Shown here one piece after another: positions 13,564-22,000 of a stretch of DNA of 23,205 nucleotides. The translations under genes and the position numbers were made by a program. This DNA comes from an uncultured Prevotella sp. (GTDB lineage Bacteria > Bacteroidota > Bacteroidia > Bacteroidales > Bacteroidaceae): assembly GCA_934230965.1 (NCBI GenBank), contig CAKQFW010000006.1, positions 1-23,205 on the forward strand, written 5' to 3'. Within the stretch, counting starts at the first letter, position 1. Each line of letters starts with the position of its first letter. Under the pieces are notes generated by a model, which made no database searches, was not told the origin of the DNA, and saw only the letters and a program-made list of their open reading frames with translations.

Positions 13564-16416
13564 ATGCGCAAGATACTATCGCTTCTTTTCTGCCTGGGTG
13601 GCTTCATGACCGCCGTGGCACAAACCTTGCCTCTTGACAGCTGCATACGCAAAGGCACGCTCAGCAATGGGCTTACCTATTATATACGTCATAACGCTCA
13701 AACACCTGGGCAGGCCGACTTCTACATAGCGCAGCGTGTGGGCTCTATCCTTGAAGAGCCGCAGCAGCGCGGCTTGGCCCACTTCCTTGAGCACATGGCC
13801 TTTAATGGCACGCGCCACTTTCCTGATGGCAATGGTGGCGAGCGCTCGGTGCGCAACTGGTGCGAGCGAAACGGCATTAAGTTTGGCGCCGACCTCAACG
13901 CCTACACCTCTATCGACCAAACGGTGTATAACATATCAAACGCTCAGGTAAACAAGGCGGGCGTGGCCGACACGTGCCTCTTAATCTTGCACGACTGGGC
14001 GGGCCAACTGCTGCTGAAGGATAACGAGATTGACCAAGAGCGTGGCGTGATACGTGAAGAGTGGCGCACACGCCGCTCGCGCATGGCATCGATACGTATG
14101 ATGGAAGATGCTATGCCTGTGATATATGCGGGGTCGAAGTATGCCGACTGTCTGCCCATCGGACACATCGAGGTGGTTGACACGTTTCGTTACGACGTGC
14201 TGCGCGACTATTATCATAAGTGGTATCGCCCCGACCTGCAAGGCATTATCGTGGTGGGCGACGTGAATGTTGACGAGATAGAGGCTAAGATAAAGCAGCT
14301 GTTTCAGGCCGACACAGTGCCCGCAGAAGCTCCGCAGCGCACCTATTATGGCGTGCCCGACAATAAAGACATGATTGTTTATACCCAGGCCGACAAGGAG
14401 CAACCCACACTAAACCTGGCGCTTTATATGAAGCGCGATGCCGAGCCCAGAGCAACACGCAACACGCGCGAGGCCTTCTTGAGCGGATATAAGTCGCGTT
14501 TGGCCATGTTTATCTTGCGCCAGCGCTTGGCGCAGCTCTCGCACGAGGCGCAGCCACGGGTGATGTCGGCCACGTGTCGCGACAACAGTTTTTATGTAAC
14601 CCCTGAGAAGGATGCCTTTGCTCTAAACATTGGCCTGATGCCTAACAACCCTGAAGCGAGCATCGACGCGGCCATCGCCATTGTTGAAAAGGCGCGCCGC
14701 TATGGCTTTACCGAGGCCGAACTGCATCATGCCAAGGTGCAACACACCGTGAGCATTGAGCACCGACTGGATAATAAGAACACCACACGCAATGCCGAAT
14801 ATGCTAAAAGCATGGTGGCCAACTTTTGCAGTGCCGAGCCTTGCATGAACATTGAATATGAGGCTGCACTGGAGGCCGAGTTCTCGGCTACGGTGACACT
14901 CGACGATATCAACCAAACCATTAAGGATATTGTAACCAACGAGAACCAAGTATGCATTGTGTTTGGCCCCACACAGTATGATGGCAAGCCATACACGCTG
15001 CCCGCTGGTAACCAGTTTAAGGCATGGATAGAGGCAGCACAGCAGCGCTCGTATGCCGACGATGCCAAGGGCGCTGAGGTTGATGCCACCTTTATGAAGA
15101 AACTTCCGAAGAAGGGTAAGATTGTGTCGAAGCGTGAGGTGGCTAATGGCTACACCGAGTATGTGCTGTCAAACGGCATCAAGGTAAGCGCTCGACCCTC
15201 AGACATTGAGCCTAACCGCTTGACGATAAATATGTTCCGACTGGGCGGACGCTCGCTCTATCCCGACACCGATGCCGCCACCTTGCAGTTCTTGGGTAGC
15301 GTGGTGCGAGAGAGTGGCGCTGCCGACTTCGACTACCTCACCCTTGAAAAGAAACGTCGTGGCAAGGCGCTGCGCGTGGTGCCCTATATTGATGCTGAAG
15401 AAGAGGGCGTGAAGGGCGTGTGCGTGGCTTCCGACTTTGAAACATGGCTTCAGATAATGTATCTGTACCTTACCCAGCCGCGCAAAGATGAGGCTATCTT
15501 CCAGAATATGATGGCCAAGCAGCAATCGATGTTGAAGAACCGCAACGCCAGCCCCAACGTTATTTATAACGACTCGCTGCGCATAGCAGTGTATGGCCAG
15601 CGCTTGCGCACACAGCCCATTACTGTTGACCGCTTGAAGGAGGTAGACTTTAACCGTATGTACGATATCTACCACGAGCGCTTTGCAAACCTGGCGGGCA
15701 TGAACCTTATTGTAACGGGCGACATTCGCACCGACGAGTTTGAACAACTCTTGTGCCAATATGTGGCCAGCCTGCCTGGCAAGGTTGACAAGAAATGTAA
15801 GAAGTGTAAGAAGGGCGCTAACTGTATGATGGGTAAGCCCGGACAGTATACCCTCGACATACAGCGCGGCCAGGTAACAAAGGTGTTTCATCAAGACATG
15901 AAAACACCCTCGGCATTGACCAATGTGCTTTATACGGCCGATGTGCCTTACACTGCCGAGAACGACCTGAAGCTGGATGTGCTGTCGCAGATAATGCGAG
16001 CCGTATATACTGAGACAGTGCGCGAAGAGAAGGGTGGCACCTATGGCGTGAGCGTGAACGGACAGTGCTGGAAATATCCTACCGAGGGCTGCTCGATGAC
16101 GGTGAACTTCCGTTGCGACCCGAACCGCTTTAACGACCTCTTGCCCGTGATTGACGAGCAACTGAAACGCATTGCTACCGAGGGTCCCACGCAAGAGCAA
16201 CTGGAAAAGGTGAAAGCCTATGCGCGTAAAAACTACGACCGCGCTGTGCTAACCAATGGCTGGTGGGAGTATGTGCGCTATCATGAGTTGCACGATGGCA
16301 TCGACTTCAACCACAACTATCTCAATATGGTTGATGCCTTGACTACGGCCGACATTCGCGACTTCTGCCGACTGCTCGCCACCTCGGGCAACCGCATACA
16401 GGTAACGATGAAATAA
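13564..16416 (+). CDS. Exported M16 (pitrilysin/PqqL-like) zinc protease
   Basis: A 950-residue metallopeptidase with signal peptide (1-20, ending TAVAQ), so periplasmic or surface. The N-terminal M16 domain carries the inverted zinc motif H73-F-L-E76-H77. The distal glutamate is E166 or E159 in DQERGVIREEW. The usual four-domain arrangement follows: M16_C-like IIVVGDVNVDEIEAKI near 235, and a second, non-catalytic pair with LIVTGDIRTDEFEQLL and GGTYGVSVNG. Length fits the single-chain PqqL type. M16 proteases are clamshells that cut peptides or small unfolded proteins. An unusual KKCKKCKKGANCMMGK segment (743-758; C745, C748, C754) sits in the second half. It is 3 bp downstream of the GLUG gene, and its operon with a TonB receptor recalls FusA/FusC and YddB/PqqL. 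Confidence 0.92.
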   Translation: MRKILSLLFCLGGFMTAVAQTLPLDSCIRKGTLSNGLTYYIRHNAQTPGQADFYIAQRVGSILEEPQQRGLAHFLEHMAFNGTRHFPDGNGGERSVRNWCERNGIKFGADLNAYTSIDQTVYNISNAQVNKAGVADTCLLILHDWAGQLLLKDNEIDQERGVIREEWRTRRSRMASIRMMEDAMPVIYAGSKYADCLPIGHIEVVDTFRYDVLRDYYHKWYRPDLQGIIVVGDVNVDEIEAKIKQLFQADTVPAEAPQRTYYGVPDNKDMIVYTQADKEQPTLNLALYMKRDAEPRATRNTREAFLSGYKSRLAMFILRQRLAQLSHEAQPRVMSATCRDNSFYVTPEKDAFALNIGLMPNNPEASIDAAIAIVEKARRYGFTEAELHHAKVQHTVSIEHRLDNKNTTRNAEYAKSMVANFCSAEPCMNIEYEAALEAEFSATVTLDDINQTIKDIVTNENQVCIVFGPTQYDGKPYTLPAGNQFKAWIEAAQQRSYADDAKGAEVDATFMKKLPKKGKIVSKREVANGYTEYVLSNGIKVSARPSDIEPNRLTINMFRLGGRSLYPDTDAATLQFLGSVVRESGAADFDYLTLEKKRRGKALRVVPYIDAEEEGVKGVCVASDFETWLQIMYLYLTQPRKDEAIFQNMMAKQQSMLKNRNASPNVIYNDSLRIAVYGQRLRTQPITVDRLKEVDFNRMYDIYHERFANLAGMNLIVTGDIRTDEFEQLLCQYVASLPGKVDKKCKKCKKGANCMMGKPGQYTLDIQRGQVTKVFHQDMKTPSALTNVLYTADVPYTAENDLKLDVLSQIMRAVYTETVREEKGGTYGVSVNGQCWKYPTEGCSMTVNFRCDPNRFNDLLPVIDEQLKRIATEGPTQEQLEKVKAYARKNYDRAVLTNGWWEYVRYHELHDGIDFNHNYLNMVDALTTADIRDFCRLLATSGNRIQVTMK

Positions 16417-16428
16417 TAATGACCTGAC

Positions 16429-16469
16429 AAAGGGGTGCAAATCTTCAGTGAGAAGAAATGCACACCTTT
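16429..16469 (+). other. Stem-loop between protease and FMN-binding gene
   Basis: The 18-base arms 16429-16446 (AAAGGGGTGCAAATCTTC) and 16452-16469 (GAAGAAATGCACACCTTT) pair at 15 of 18 positions around the loop AGTGA. It starts 13 bp after the protease stop, in a 112-bp gap. No T run follows, so partial termination, RNA processing or 3'-end protection are more likely than full termination. Confidence 0.6.
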
Positions 16470-16528
16470 GTGCAGATATTTGTAGAGAGACGATAAGCCA
16501 TAGGCTTTAAGTAAAAATAAAGAGAACA

Positions 16529-16954
16529 ATGAAAGATAAACTATTTACAATAAACAAGGGCGTGCAGCGCTGCCTTGCCGTGTGCATGCTGACGATGGCC
16601 GCCCTGAGCGTAAGTGCCGACAACGTAATGACGAAACAGAGCGATGGCACCTACGTAGTGCGCACAAACACAATATGCAAGGCACGCGGCTACCGCAAGG
16701 GCACACCCGTAGAGGTGCATATAAAGAATGGTAATGTGGTGAAGGTGCTGGCGCTGAAGAACGAAGAAACGGTGCCTTACTTTGCCCGCGTAAAACAATT
16801 CTTGCTGCCGCTGTATAACAACCTGAAGGTGTCGAAAGCCAAAAAGCTAACAAAGCAAACACAGGTTGATGGCTGCACAGGCGCTACCTATAGCACCAAG
16901 GCGGTGCAGAAAAACATTAGTGCTGCCCTTGACTATTACGAAAAACATAAGTAA
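16529..16954 (+). CDS. Secreted single-domain FMN-binding protein
   Basis: A 141-residue protein with a signal sequence ending about residue 30 (LTMAALSVSADN) and one FMN_bind domain. The ApbE flavinylation motif Dxx(S/T)(S/G)AT is present as D114-G-C-T-G-A-T120, so T120 is the predicted covalent FMN site. The rest resembles the NqrC/RnfG FMN-binding fold (VEVHIKNGNVVKVLAL then VPYFARVKQFL). Such proteins carry electrons outside the cytoplasmic membrane after ApbE transfers FMN to them. It follows the protease gene by 112 bp with a hairpin between and may be co-transcribed or have a separate, unrecognised promoter. It could supply electrons to a reductive step in ligand uptake; that is inference. 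The partner reductase and ApbE are not in the window. Confidence 0.88.
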   Translation: MKDKLFTINKGVQRCLAVCMLTMAALSVSADNVMTKQSDGTYVVRTNTICKARGYRKGTPVEVHIKNGNVVKVLALKNEETVPYFARVKQFLLPLYNNLKVSKAKKLTKQTQVDGCTGATYSTKAVQKNISAALDYYEKHK

Positions 16955-16983
16955 TATGCGGCCGAAGGGCGTGTGTAGATAAT

Positions 16984-17029
16984 GACAAAACGACAACGTT
17001 GAACAATTATTCAATGTTGTCGTTTTGTT
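16984..17029. terminator. Bidirectional terminator between convergent genes
   Basis: The 20-base arms 16984-17003 (GACAAAACGACAACGTTGAA) and 17010-17029 (TTCAATGTTGTCGTTTTGTT) pair with only one G-T and one end mismatch around a 6-base loop. The right arm gives a T-rich exit on the plus strand and the left arm does the same on the minus strand. It lies 29 bp past the FMN-binding gene and 10 bp past the GNAT-nitrilase stop. Confidence 0.85.
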
Positions 17030-17039
17030 CGTTTTGCTA

Positions 17040-18569
17040 TTACTTCATCTTCAGCTCATACAGGTCGTTGCGGCGGTCGCGTAGGTTGCGCACGCTGCCA
17101 TAGGTATGCAGCTCGTTCAGTAGCGTCAGGTCGCAGTCGGCCACCAATATTTGTTCGGTGCCGGGGGTTGCCATAGCGCGTTTGCCATCGGTGGGGAAGG
17201 CAAAGTCGCAGGGGGTGAACACGGCCGACTGAGCATACTGTATGTCCATGTTGTGCACGCGGGGCAAGTTGCCCACACTGCCAGCAATGGCTACGTAGCA
17301 CTCGTTTTCTACAGCACGTGCCTGTGCGCAAATCTTTACACGAGCATAGGCGTTCTGCGTGTCGGTATTGAAGGGCACAAACAGTATCTGCATGCCATCG
17401 GCAGCCATCAGGCGCGACAGTTCGGGGAACTCAACGTCATAGCAGATGAGGATGCCTATGCGGCCACAGTCGGTATCGAAGGTTTTCACACGGCTGCCTT
17501 GGCTTAGGCCCCAGCTCTTCTGCTCGTCGGGGGTAACGTGTATCTTCTCGTACATGTCTACCGAACCATCGCGGCGGCACAAGAAGCCCACGTTATACAG
17601 TCCGCCATCTTCTTTTACAAAGGGCATTGAGCCTGTAATGATGTTGATGTTATAGCTGATGGCCAACTCTACAAAGCGGTCGCGTATTCTTTCAGTATAT
17701 TGTGCCAAGCCGCGTATCGACTGTGCTTCGCCCATGTTGTTAAACTTGGCCATGAGCGGGGCGTTGAAGTATTCGGGAAAGAGCACAAAGTCGCTCTTAT
17801 AATCGCTCACCGAGTCGACGAAGAATTCTACTTGCTCAAACAAATCGTCGAGGTCTTTGTAGGGGCGCATCTGCCATTGCACCAAGCCCACGCGCACCGT
17901 GGGGCGCTTTTCAACATACGAGTCGGTAGGCGGCTGATAATAAATGTTATCCCACTGCAGCAGAGTGGCGCAGTGTTTCGACTCTTCGTCGTTGGGCAGA
18001 TAGTTGCGTATCACGCGGCGCACGTGAAAGTCGTTTGAGAGCTGGAAGGTGAGCACAGGGTCGTATATCTCGCGCGAGCGCACCTTCTCAATATACTCTT
18101 TCGGGCGCATGGTGTCGGCATACTTATGATAGTTGGGTATGCGTCCGCCAAACATGATAGCCTTCAGGTTCAGCTTCTCGCACAGCTCCTTACGATATTC
18201 GTACATACGTCGGCCCAAGCGTAGGCCACGGTAGTCGGGGTGTATGAACACCTCAATGCCATACAGAATGTTGCCCTTAGGGTTGTGTGTGTTAAAGGTT
18301 TCGTTGCCCGTAACCTTGGCGTAGGTGTGGTCGCCCTTCACCATGTTATAGTCGACAATGATACTGAGGGCGCAGCCCACAATCTTGTCGTCAACCACAA
18401 TCACCACCTGGCCTTCAGGAAAGATGGTGATAAGCGTTTTAATTTGTTCGTGTGTCCAAAATACGTCGTGGTCGGCATAGATGCGCCGAAACGAACCCGC
18501 CAGCTGATCGTAGTCGTCCATCCGGAGGTTGCGCAGCTCCACTTTGTTAATTTTATGTGTCGATTCCAT
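17040..18569 (-). CDS. GNAT-nitrilase fusion, carbon-nitrogen hydrolase
   Basis: A 509-residue cytoplasmic fusion. I chose the second in-frame ATG (18569, MESTHKINKVELRNL). The upstream one at 18614 would add 15 weak residues and overlaps the promoter box. Residues about 10-165 are a GNAT acetyltransferase with the acetyl-CoA loop HPDYRGLRLGRR (110-121). Residues about 223-500 are a nitrilase-superfamily amidohydrolase with the triad E266 (LFPEYFNAP), K342 (YEKIHVT) and C376 (LICYDVEFPE). This two-domain arrangement is common in Bacteroidetes, and its substrate is generally unknown. An amide hydrolysed by one domain and an amine acetylated by the other is a fair guess. It has its own promoter and convergent neighbours, so no operon clue. 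Confidence 0.93.
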   Translation of the reverse strand: MESTHKINKVELRNLRMDDYDQLAGSFRRIYADHDVFWTHEQIKTLITIFPEGQVVIVVDDKIVGCALSIIVDYNMVKGDHTYAKVTGNETFNTHNPKGNILYGIEVFIHPDYRGLRLGRRMYEYRKELCEKLNLKAIMFGGRIPNYHKYADTMRPKEYIEKVRSREIYDPVLTFQLSNDFHVRRVIRNYLPNDEESKHCATLLQWDNIYYQPPTDSYVEKRPTVRVGLVQWQMRPYKDLDDLFEQVEFFVDSVSDYKSDFVLFPEYFNAPLMAKFNNMGEAQSIRGLAQYTERIRDRFVELAISYNINIITGSMPFVKEDGGLYNVGFLCRRDGSVDMYEKIHVTPDEQKSWGLSQGSRVKTFDTDCGRIGILICYDVEFPELSRLMAADGMQILFVPFNTDTQNAYARVKICAQARAVENECYVAIAGSVGNLPRVHNMDIQYAQSAVFTPCDFAFPTDGKRAMATPGTEQILVADCDLTLLNELHTYGSVRNLRDRRNDLYELKMK

Positions 18570-18611
18570 AAGACAATAATTGTTTATCTTGTATGCAGTT
18601 GTTCTTGCTTG

Positions 18612-18619
18612 CAAAAGTA
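18612..18619 (-). promoter_or_regulatory. Probable -7 element of GNAT-nitrilase gene
   Basis: On the minus strand this reads TACTTTTG, fitting TAnnTTTG, 42 bp upstream of the ATG at 18569. No clear -33 box is present. Its position argues for the 18569 start over 18614, because the latter would begin within the promoter. Confidence 0.55.
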
Positions 18620-18661
18620 GTAAAAATATACAGAAAACCGCCTACTGTAGATATTGTTTTG

Positions 18662-18699
18662 TGTATGCAAGGTATGAATATTTGATTTATTTGCATACA
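18662..18699. repeat. TGTATGCAA inverted repeat upstream of nitrilase
   Basis: TGTATGCAA (18662-18670) and TTGCATACA (18691-18699) are perfect 9-base arms 20 bases apart. A further TGTATGCA lies at 18590-18597, inside the 5' UTR of the nitrilase gene. The arrangement looks like widely spaced operator half-sites around that promoter, though it could also be a weak hairpin. Confidence 0.5.
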
Positions 18700-18702
18700 A
18701 CG

Positions 18703-18752
18703 AAAAAATGCAAGCAAGCATTTGGTCTTAAGGGCCTCACTGCTTGCTTGCA
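18703..18752 (-). terminator. Strong rho-independent terminator (minus strand)
   Basis: TGCAAGCAAGCA (18709-18720) pairs perfectly with TGCTTGCTTGCA (18741-18752) around a 20-base loop. On the minus strand the stem is followed directly by a six-base T run (18708-18703). It sits 34 bp past the stop of the 59-residue gene, so it ends the GLUG-protein transcript before the nitrilase promoter. Confidence 0.85.
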
Positions 18753-18770
18753 TTGATATAGGGTTATAAA

Positions 18771-18791
18771 GAATAAGGCACAGCCTTATTC
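18771..18791 (-). terminator. Hairpin overlapping the small-gene stop codon
   Basis: GAATAAGGC (18771-18779) and GCCTTATTC (18783-18791) form a perfect 9-bp stem with a 3-base loop. The stop codon of the 59-residue gene (18786-18788) lies inside one arm. TTTAT follows on the minus strand, so it may be a first, weaker terminator or a 3'-end stabiliser ahead of the main one. Confidence 0.6.
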
Positions 18792-18965
18792 CCAAACATC
18801 GTTAATGTTTATTTTACTTTTAAATTCACCGCCACCAGTCTCTCCAGAGTCAATGTTTCTGAAATCAATGCCTGTATCGGTGACTGAACCTGCCAAGATA
18901 TTCAAGGCTGGGCACACTGTTATCGACAATATGGCTGGAGCGATATATGCTTTTTTCTTGTTCAT
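18786..18965 (-). CDS. Small Prevotella-type exported peptide
   Basis: A 59-residue ORF: MNKKKAYIAPAILSITV, then CPALNILAGSVTDTGID, a Gly-rich SGETGGGEF stretch and the end NINDVWE. The layout is a basic start with YxxPxxxxx, a hydrophobic middle ending LAxS, a polar Gly/Asp-rich tail and a final xxW(D/E). It matches short proteins I recall as widespread in Prevotella and annotated hypothetical; that is memory, not a search. It starts 60 bp after the stop of the 1361-residue GLUG gene on the same strand with no promoter box between, so the two are probably co-transcribed. A hairpin covers its stop codon and a strong terminator follows. The hydrophobic middle could be a weak signal or a processing site; function unknown. 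Confidence 0.65.
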   Translation of the reverse strand: MNKKKAYIAPAILSITVCPALNILAGSVTDTGIDFRNIDSGETGGGEFKSKININDVWE

Positions 18966-19025
18966 AGCAATAATGTTTGTTTTGTTGAACTGTTGTAATT
19001 GATAGTGTTGACCTGAAGGTTGTGA

Positions 19026-22000
19026 TTATTTAATCACCTTCTTGCCATTCACGATATACATACCTTTAGGCATGGCTTTTAGGTCGTTGCCCACATACTG
19101 TCCGTTCAGGTTATACACCTTTTGGTTGCTGATGGCAGTGGGGGTAACAATGTTTTCAATGCCTGTGGTTTCGTCGTCGCCAAAGTTGATCTTGGCCTGG
19201 CCACCATTGCCGTTGATGATGAAGTAGGCGCGCAAGCCCTTGATGGTGGTGTCCTTCTTACCCTTAGCAATGGCTCCGTTAGCTTTTACACCATAGATGT
19301 TGTCTTCGCTGATGGTCTTCGGGCTGTAGGTGCCTATCAGGGTGTAAGTGTCGTTGCCCACCTTTGTGGCAGCTTCGTCATAGATGGCCACAGCGCTGAA
19401 GGTTGGGTTTTTAATTTCGGCGGTAGGCTTTACCAGGTAGGGTCTGCCAGGCAGTATGTAGGTGGCATCTTTCATATACATGGTGGTGCCATCAATCTTG
19501 TCAAACTCTTTCACCTTGGCACCAGCCAGCGCGCTGTTTTCTACCTTAAAGGCGAAGGGCACACAGAAGGTGTTCCAAATGTTGGCATCAAGGGTGCGGA
19601 TGAGCGATACGTCGCTAACGGCGTTGTTGGCTGTCTTTATTTTGCTGGCATTGTCTGTCTCAGCCTCCAGGGTTACTCCTTGATGTACGGCTACGCTGGC
19701 AAAGTCTTTCAGCACAGGGTATGCAGCATCGGTGTTCAGTGTCCAGGTGGTGCCTAAGTCCCAGCCGTTTTCACCATATAAGGTTTGTGCCTCGCTGGTG
19801 GTATAGGTGGTGGCGTCGATTACGTTGCCACCGTCAACGGTGCGGTAGCGGTTAGGCCAAGCCTTGTCGGGGCTGTCAGAGATGGCCTCGCTGCTAACAA
19901 TGTTGTTGTTGAAGAACACGAGGGCGTTAGCACGATCAGCGCCATTGCCGCCAATGAAGGGCTGTGTGTTCTTCTCGGAGTTGGTTATTCCGTAGCTCCA
20001 GCATTTCATGGCCGATGCACATTGCTGTATGCTGATGGCGCTAAACTTGTCAACCAGTCCGATAAAGCCGCCTATCCATCCACGATAGGTGGCGCGCAAG
20101 GTGCCTGTAGCCAGACAGTGGTTGAAGGTGGCACCGTCGGCCAGTGTGCATCCGAAGAAGCCGCCCACCTGGCTGTTTGCCTTCACGCTACCGTCAACCA
20201 TACAGTTGGTAAGGGTGCATCCGTCGCCATCGCCAGCCAGCAGTGCCACGTGGTCGTTACCGTAAACGCTGCCACGTGCATACACATTTTTGAAGATGGT
20301 GTTCTTTGCTGAACCAATAAAACCTACGTGCTTGCCCTTATCGTTTGTGTTTACGCTATAATCGGTAAAGGCAATGTCGCGCAGCACAGCACCTTCGGTC
20401 TTGGCAATGATGCCTATGTTTTCATTGTCTTCTTCTTGTGTAAGCGAAGCATTGCTTACCACGTGTCCTTGACCATTGATTGAGCCTGTAAAGGTGTAAG
20501 CATTGCTCTTGCCCAGTGCTGAGAGGTCTTTGTCTTTGAGGTCGATATCGTTGGTAAGAACATAGTGGCCATCGGCTTTAGCTGTGAGTTTGCTTACAAA
20601 CTCGTCGGCTGTTTCAATGGTTTCGGTGCCATTAACAATATTAAAGGTTATGTCGTCCTGTGTGGTTCCGCTGAAGTGCGATGCAATGGCGGGGTCGATG
20701 TTGAACGAGGCTTTTACCTCGCCTTCGCCCGCCAGTGTGTATCCGCTTTCTTTGGCCTTGATGTCGTTGCCCTCAATGATGGCTATCTCGCTACCCTGGG
20801 TTAGGGTGGGTATGATACATTGTCCGTATGAGCTGTGCGTGCTTATTCTTTCTTCGCCCGAAGCATAGGTAAGTTTGGTGGCAGAGGGTGTGTGCCAGAA
20901 GGTGTTGGGGAGCTGTTTGCCCTCCATAATCTTCAGCACAGGATACATTTTGCCCTCGGTGTTAGGCAAGAAGGTCCAGTGGTCGTTAAAGTCCCATCCC
21001 AAGATGTTGGTATAGAACTGCTTTGTGCGTAATTCGGTAACAGGAATGTCGGCACCATTATAGTCGTTGGGGTTGGTATATTTTGCCATGGTGGCATTGT
21101 CGGCCTTTGTGCCTACCCATGTGTTGGCCGACACATAGTTTTTGGTAACCTTTCCTTTATCTGTGCTGCCCAAACGGTTGTTAGAAACCACGCGTCCTAT
21201 CTTGCCGTAGATGTGAGCGGCAGCCACCACGTTATATTGTATGAGCGATGCCGCATCGTTTTTGTCAACGAGCGATACCATGCCATTGGCGTTGTCGCCC
21301 TCGCGTCCATCAACCGTACCAGTGAAAAGGTTTTTCTCTACTGTTCCGCAGTGTATGGTGCCCAGCATGCCGCCCGCCTGATACTCGCGCGTCTTGATGC
21401 GCGCATCAGAGAAGCAGTTGGTAATGGTGCCACCCACCCAGTTGCCGTCCACCTCGGTTTGCGCTATTTCGCCCGCGATGGCTCCCACGTGGTCGCGTCC
21501 TTCAATGTACGAGTTCAGTACAGCACAGTCGGTAATGGTGGTGCGATACATCTGTCCTACGATGCCGCCTACGTTGGCATTGCCCTTAAAGTAGGCACCT
21601 TCAATAATAAGATTTTTGATGGTGGCGTTGTTGGTTTGGCTGAAGAGGCCCACCTCGCCCTTACCTTCTACGTCATATCTTAAGTTTTTAATGGTATGTC
21701 CTCGTCCATCAAATGTGCCCGTAAACTTGCCGGCGTTCTCGTTATTGACAATGCCGAAGGGCACAAAGTTAATGTCCTTCATGTCGATGTCATTGGCCAA
21801 AACATAGTCGGCCGTCATGTCGTTGCGCAGTTTGTCAAGATCTTCGGGGGTGCTTATGGTGAAGAGTTTTGCGGCCTCTACCGTTATGGTAAATGTTTTG
21901 CTGGCACCTTTTGCCAAATCGTCTGTTGTTGAGGTGATGGTGATATCGCAGGTGCCACTATTCTCTGCTTTAAGCGTATGGCCGTCTACTGAGATGATAG

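Noticed and set aside
15199..16200. 333-residue minus-strand ORF
   Set aside because: Lies wholly opposite the M16 protease and reads as His/Leu/Val-rich noise; open only because of GC-rich codon bias on the other strand.
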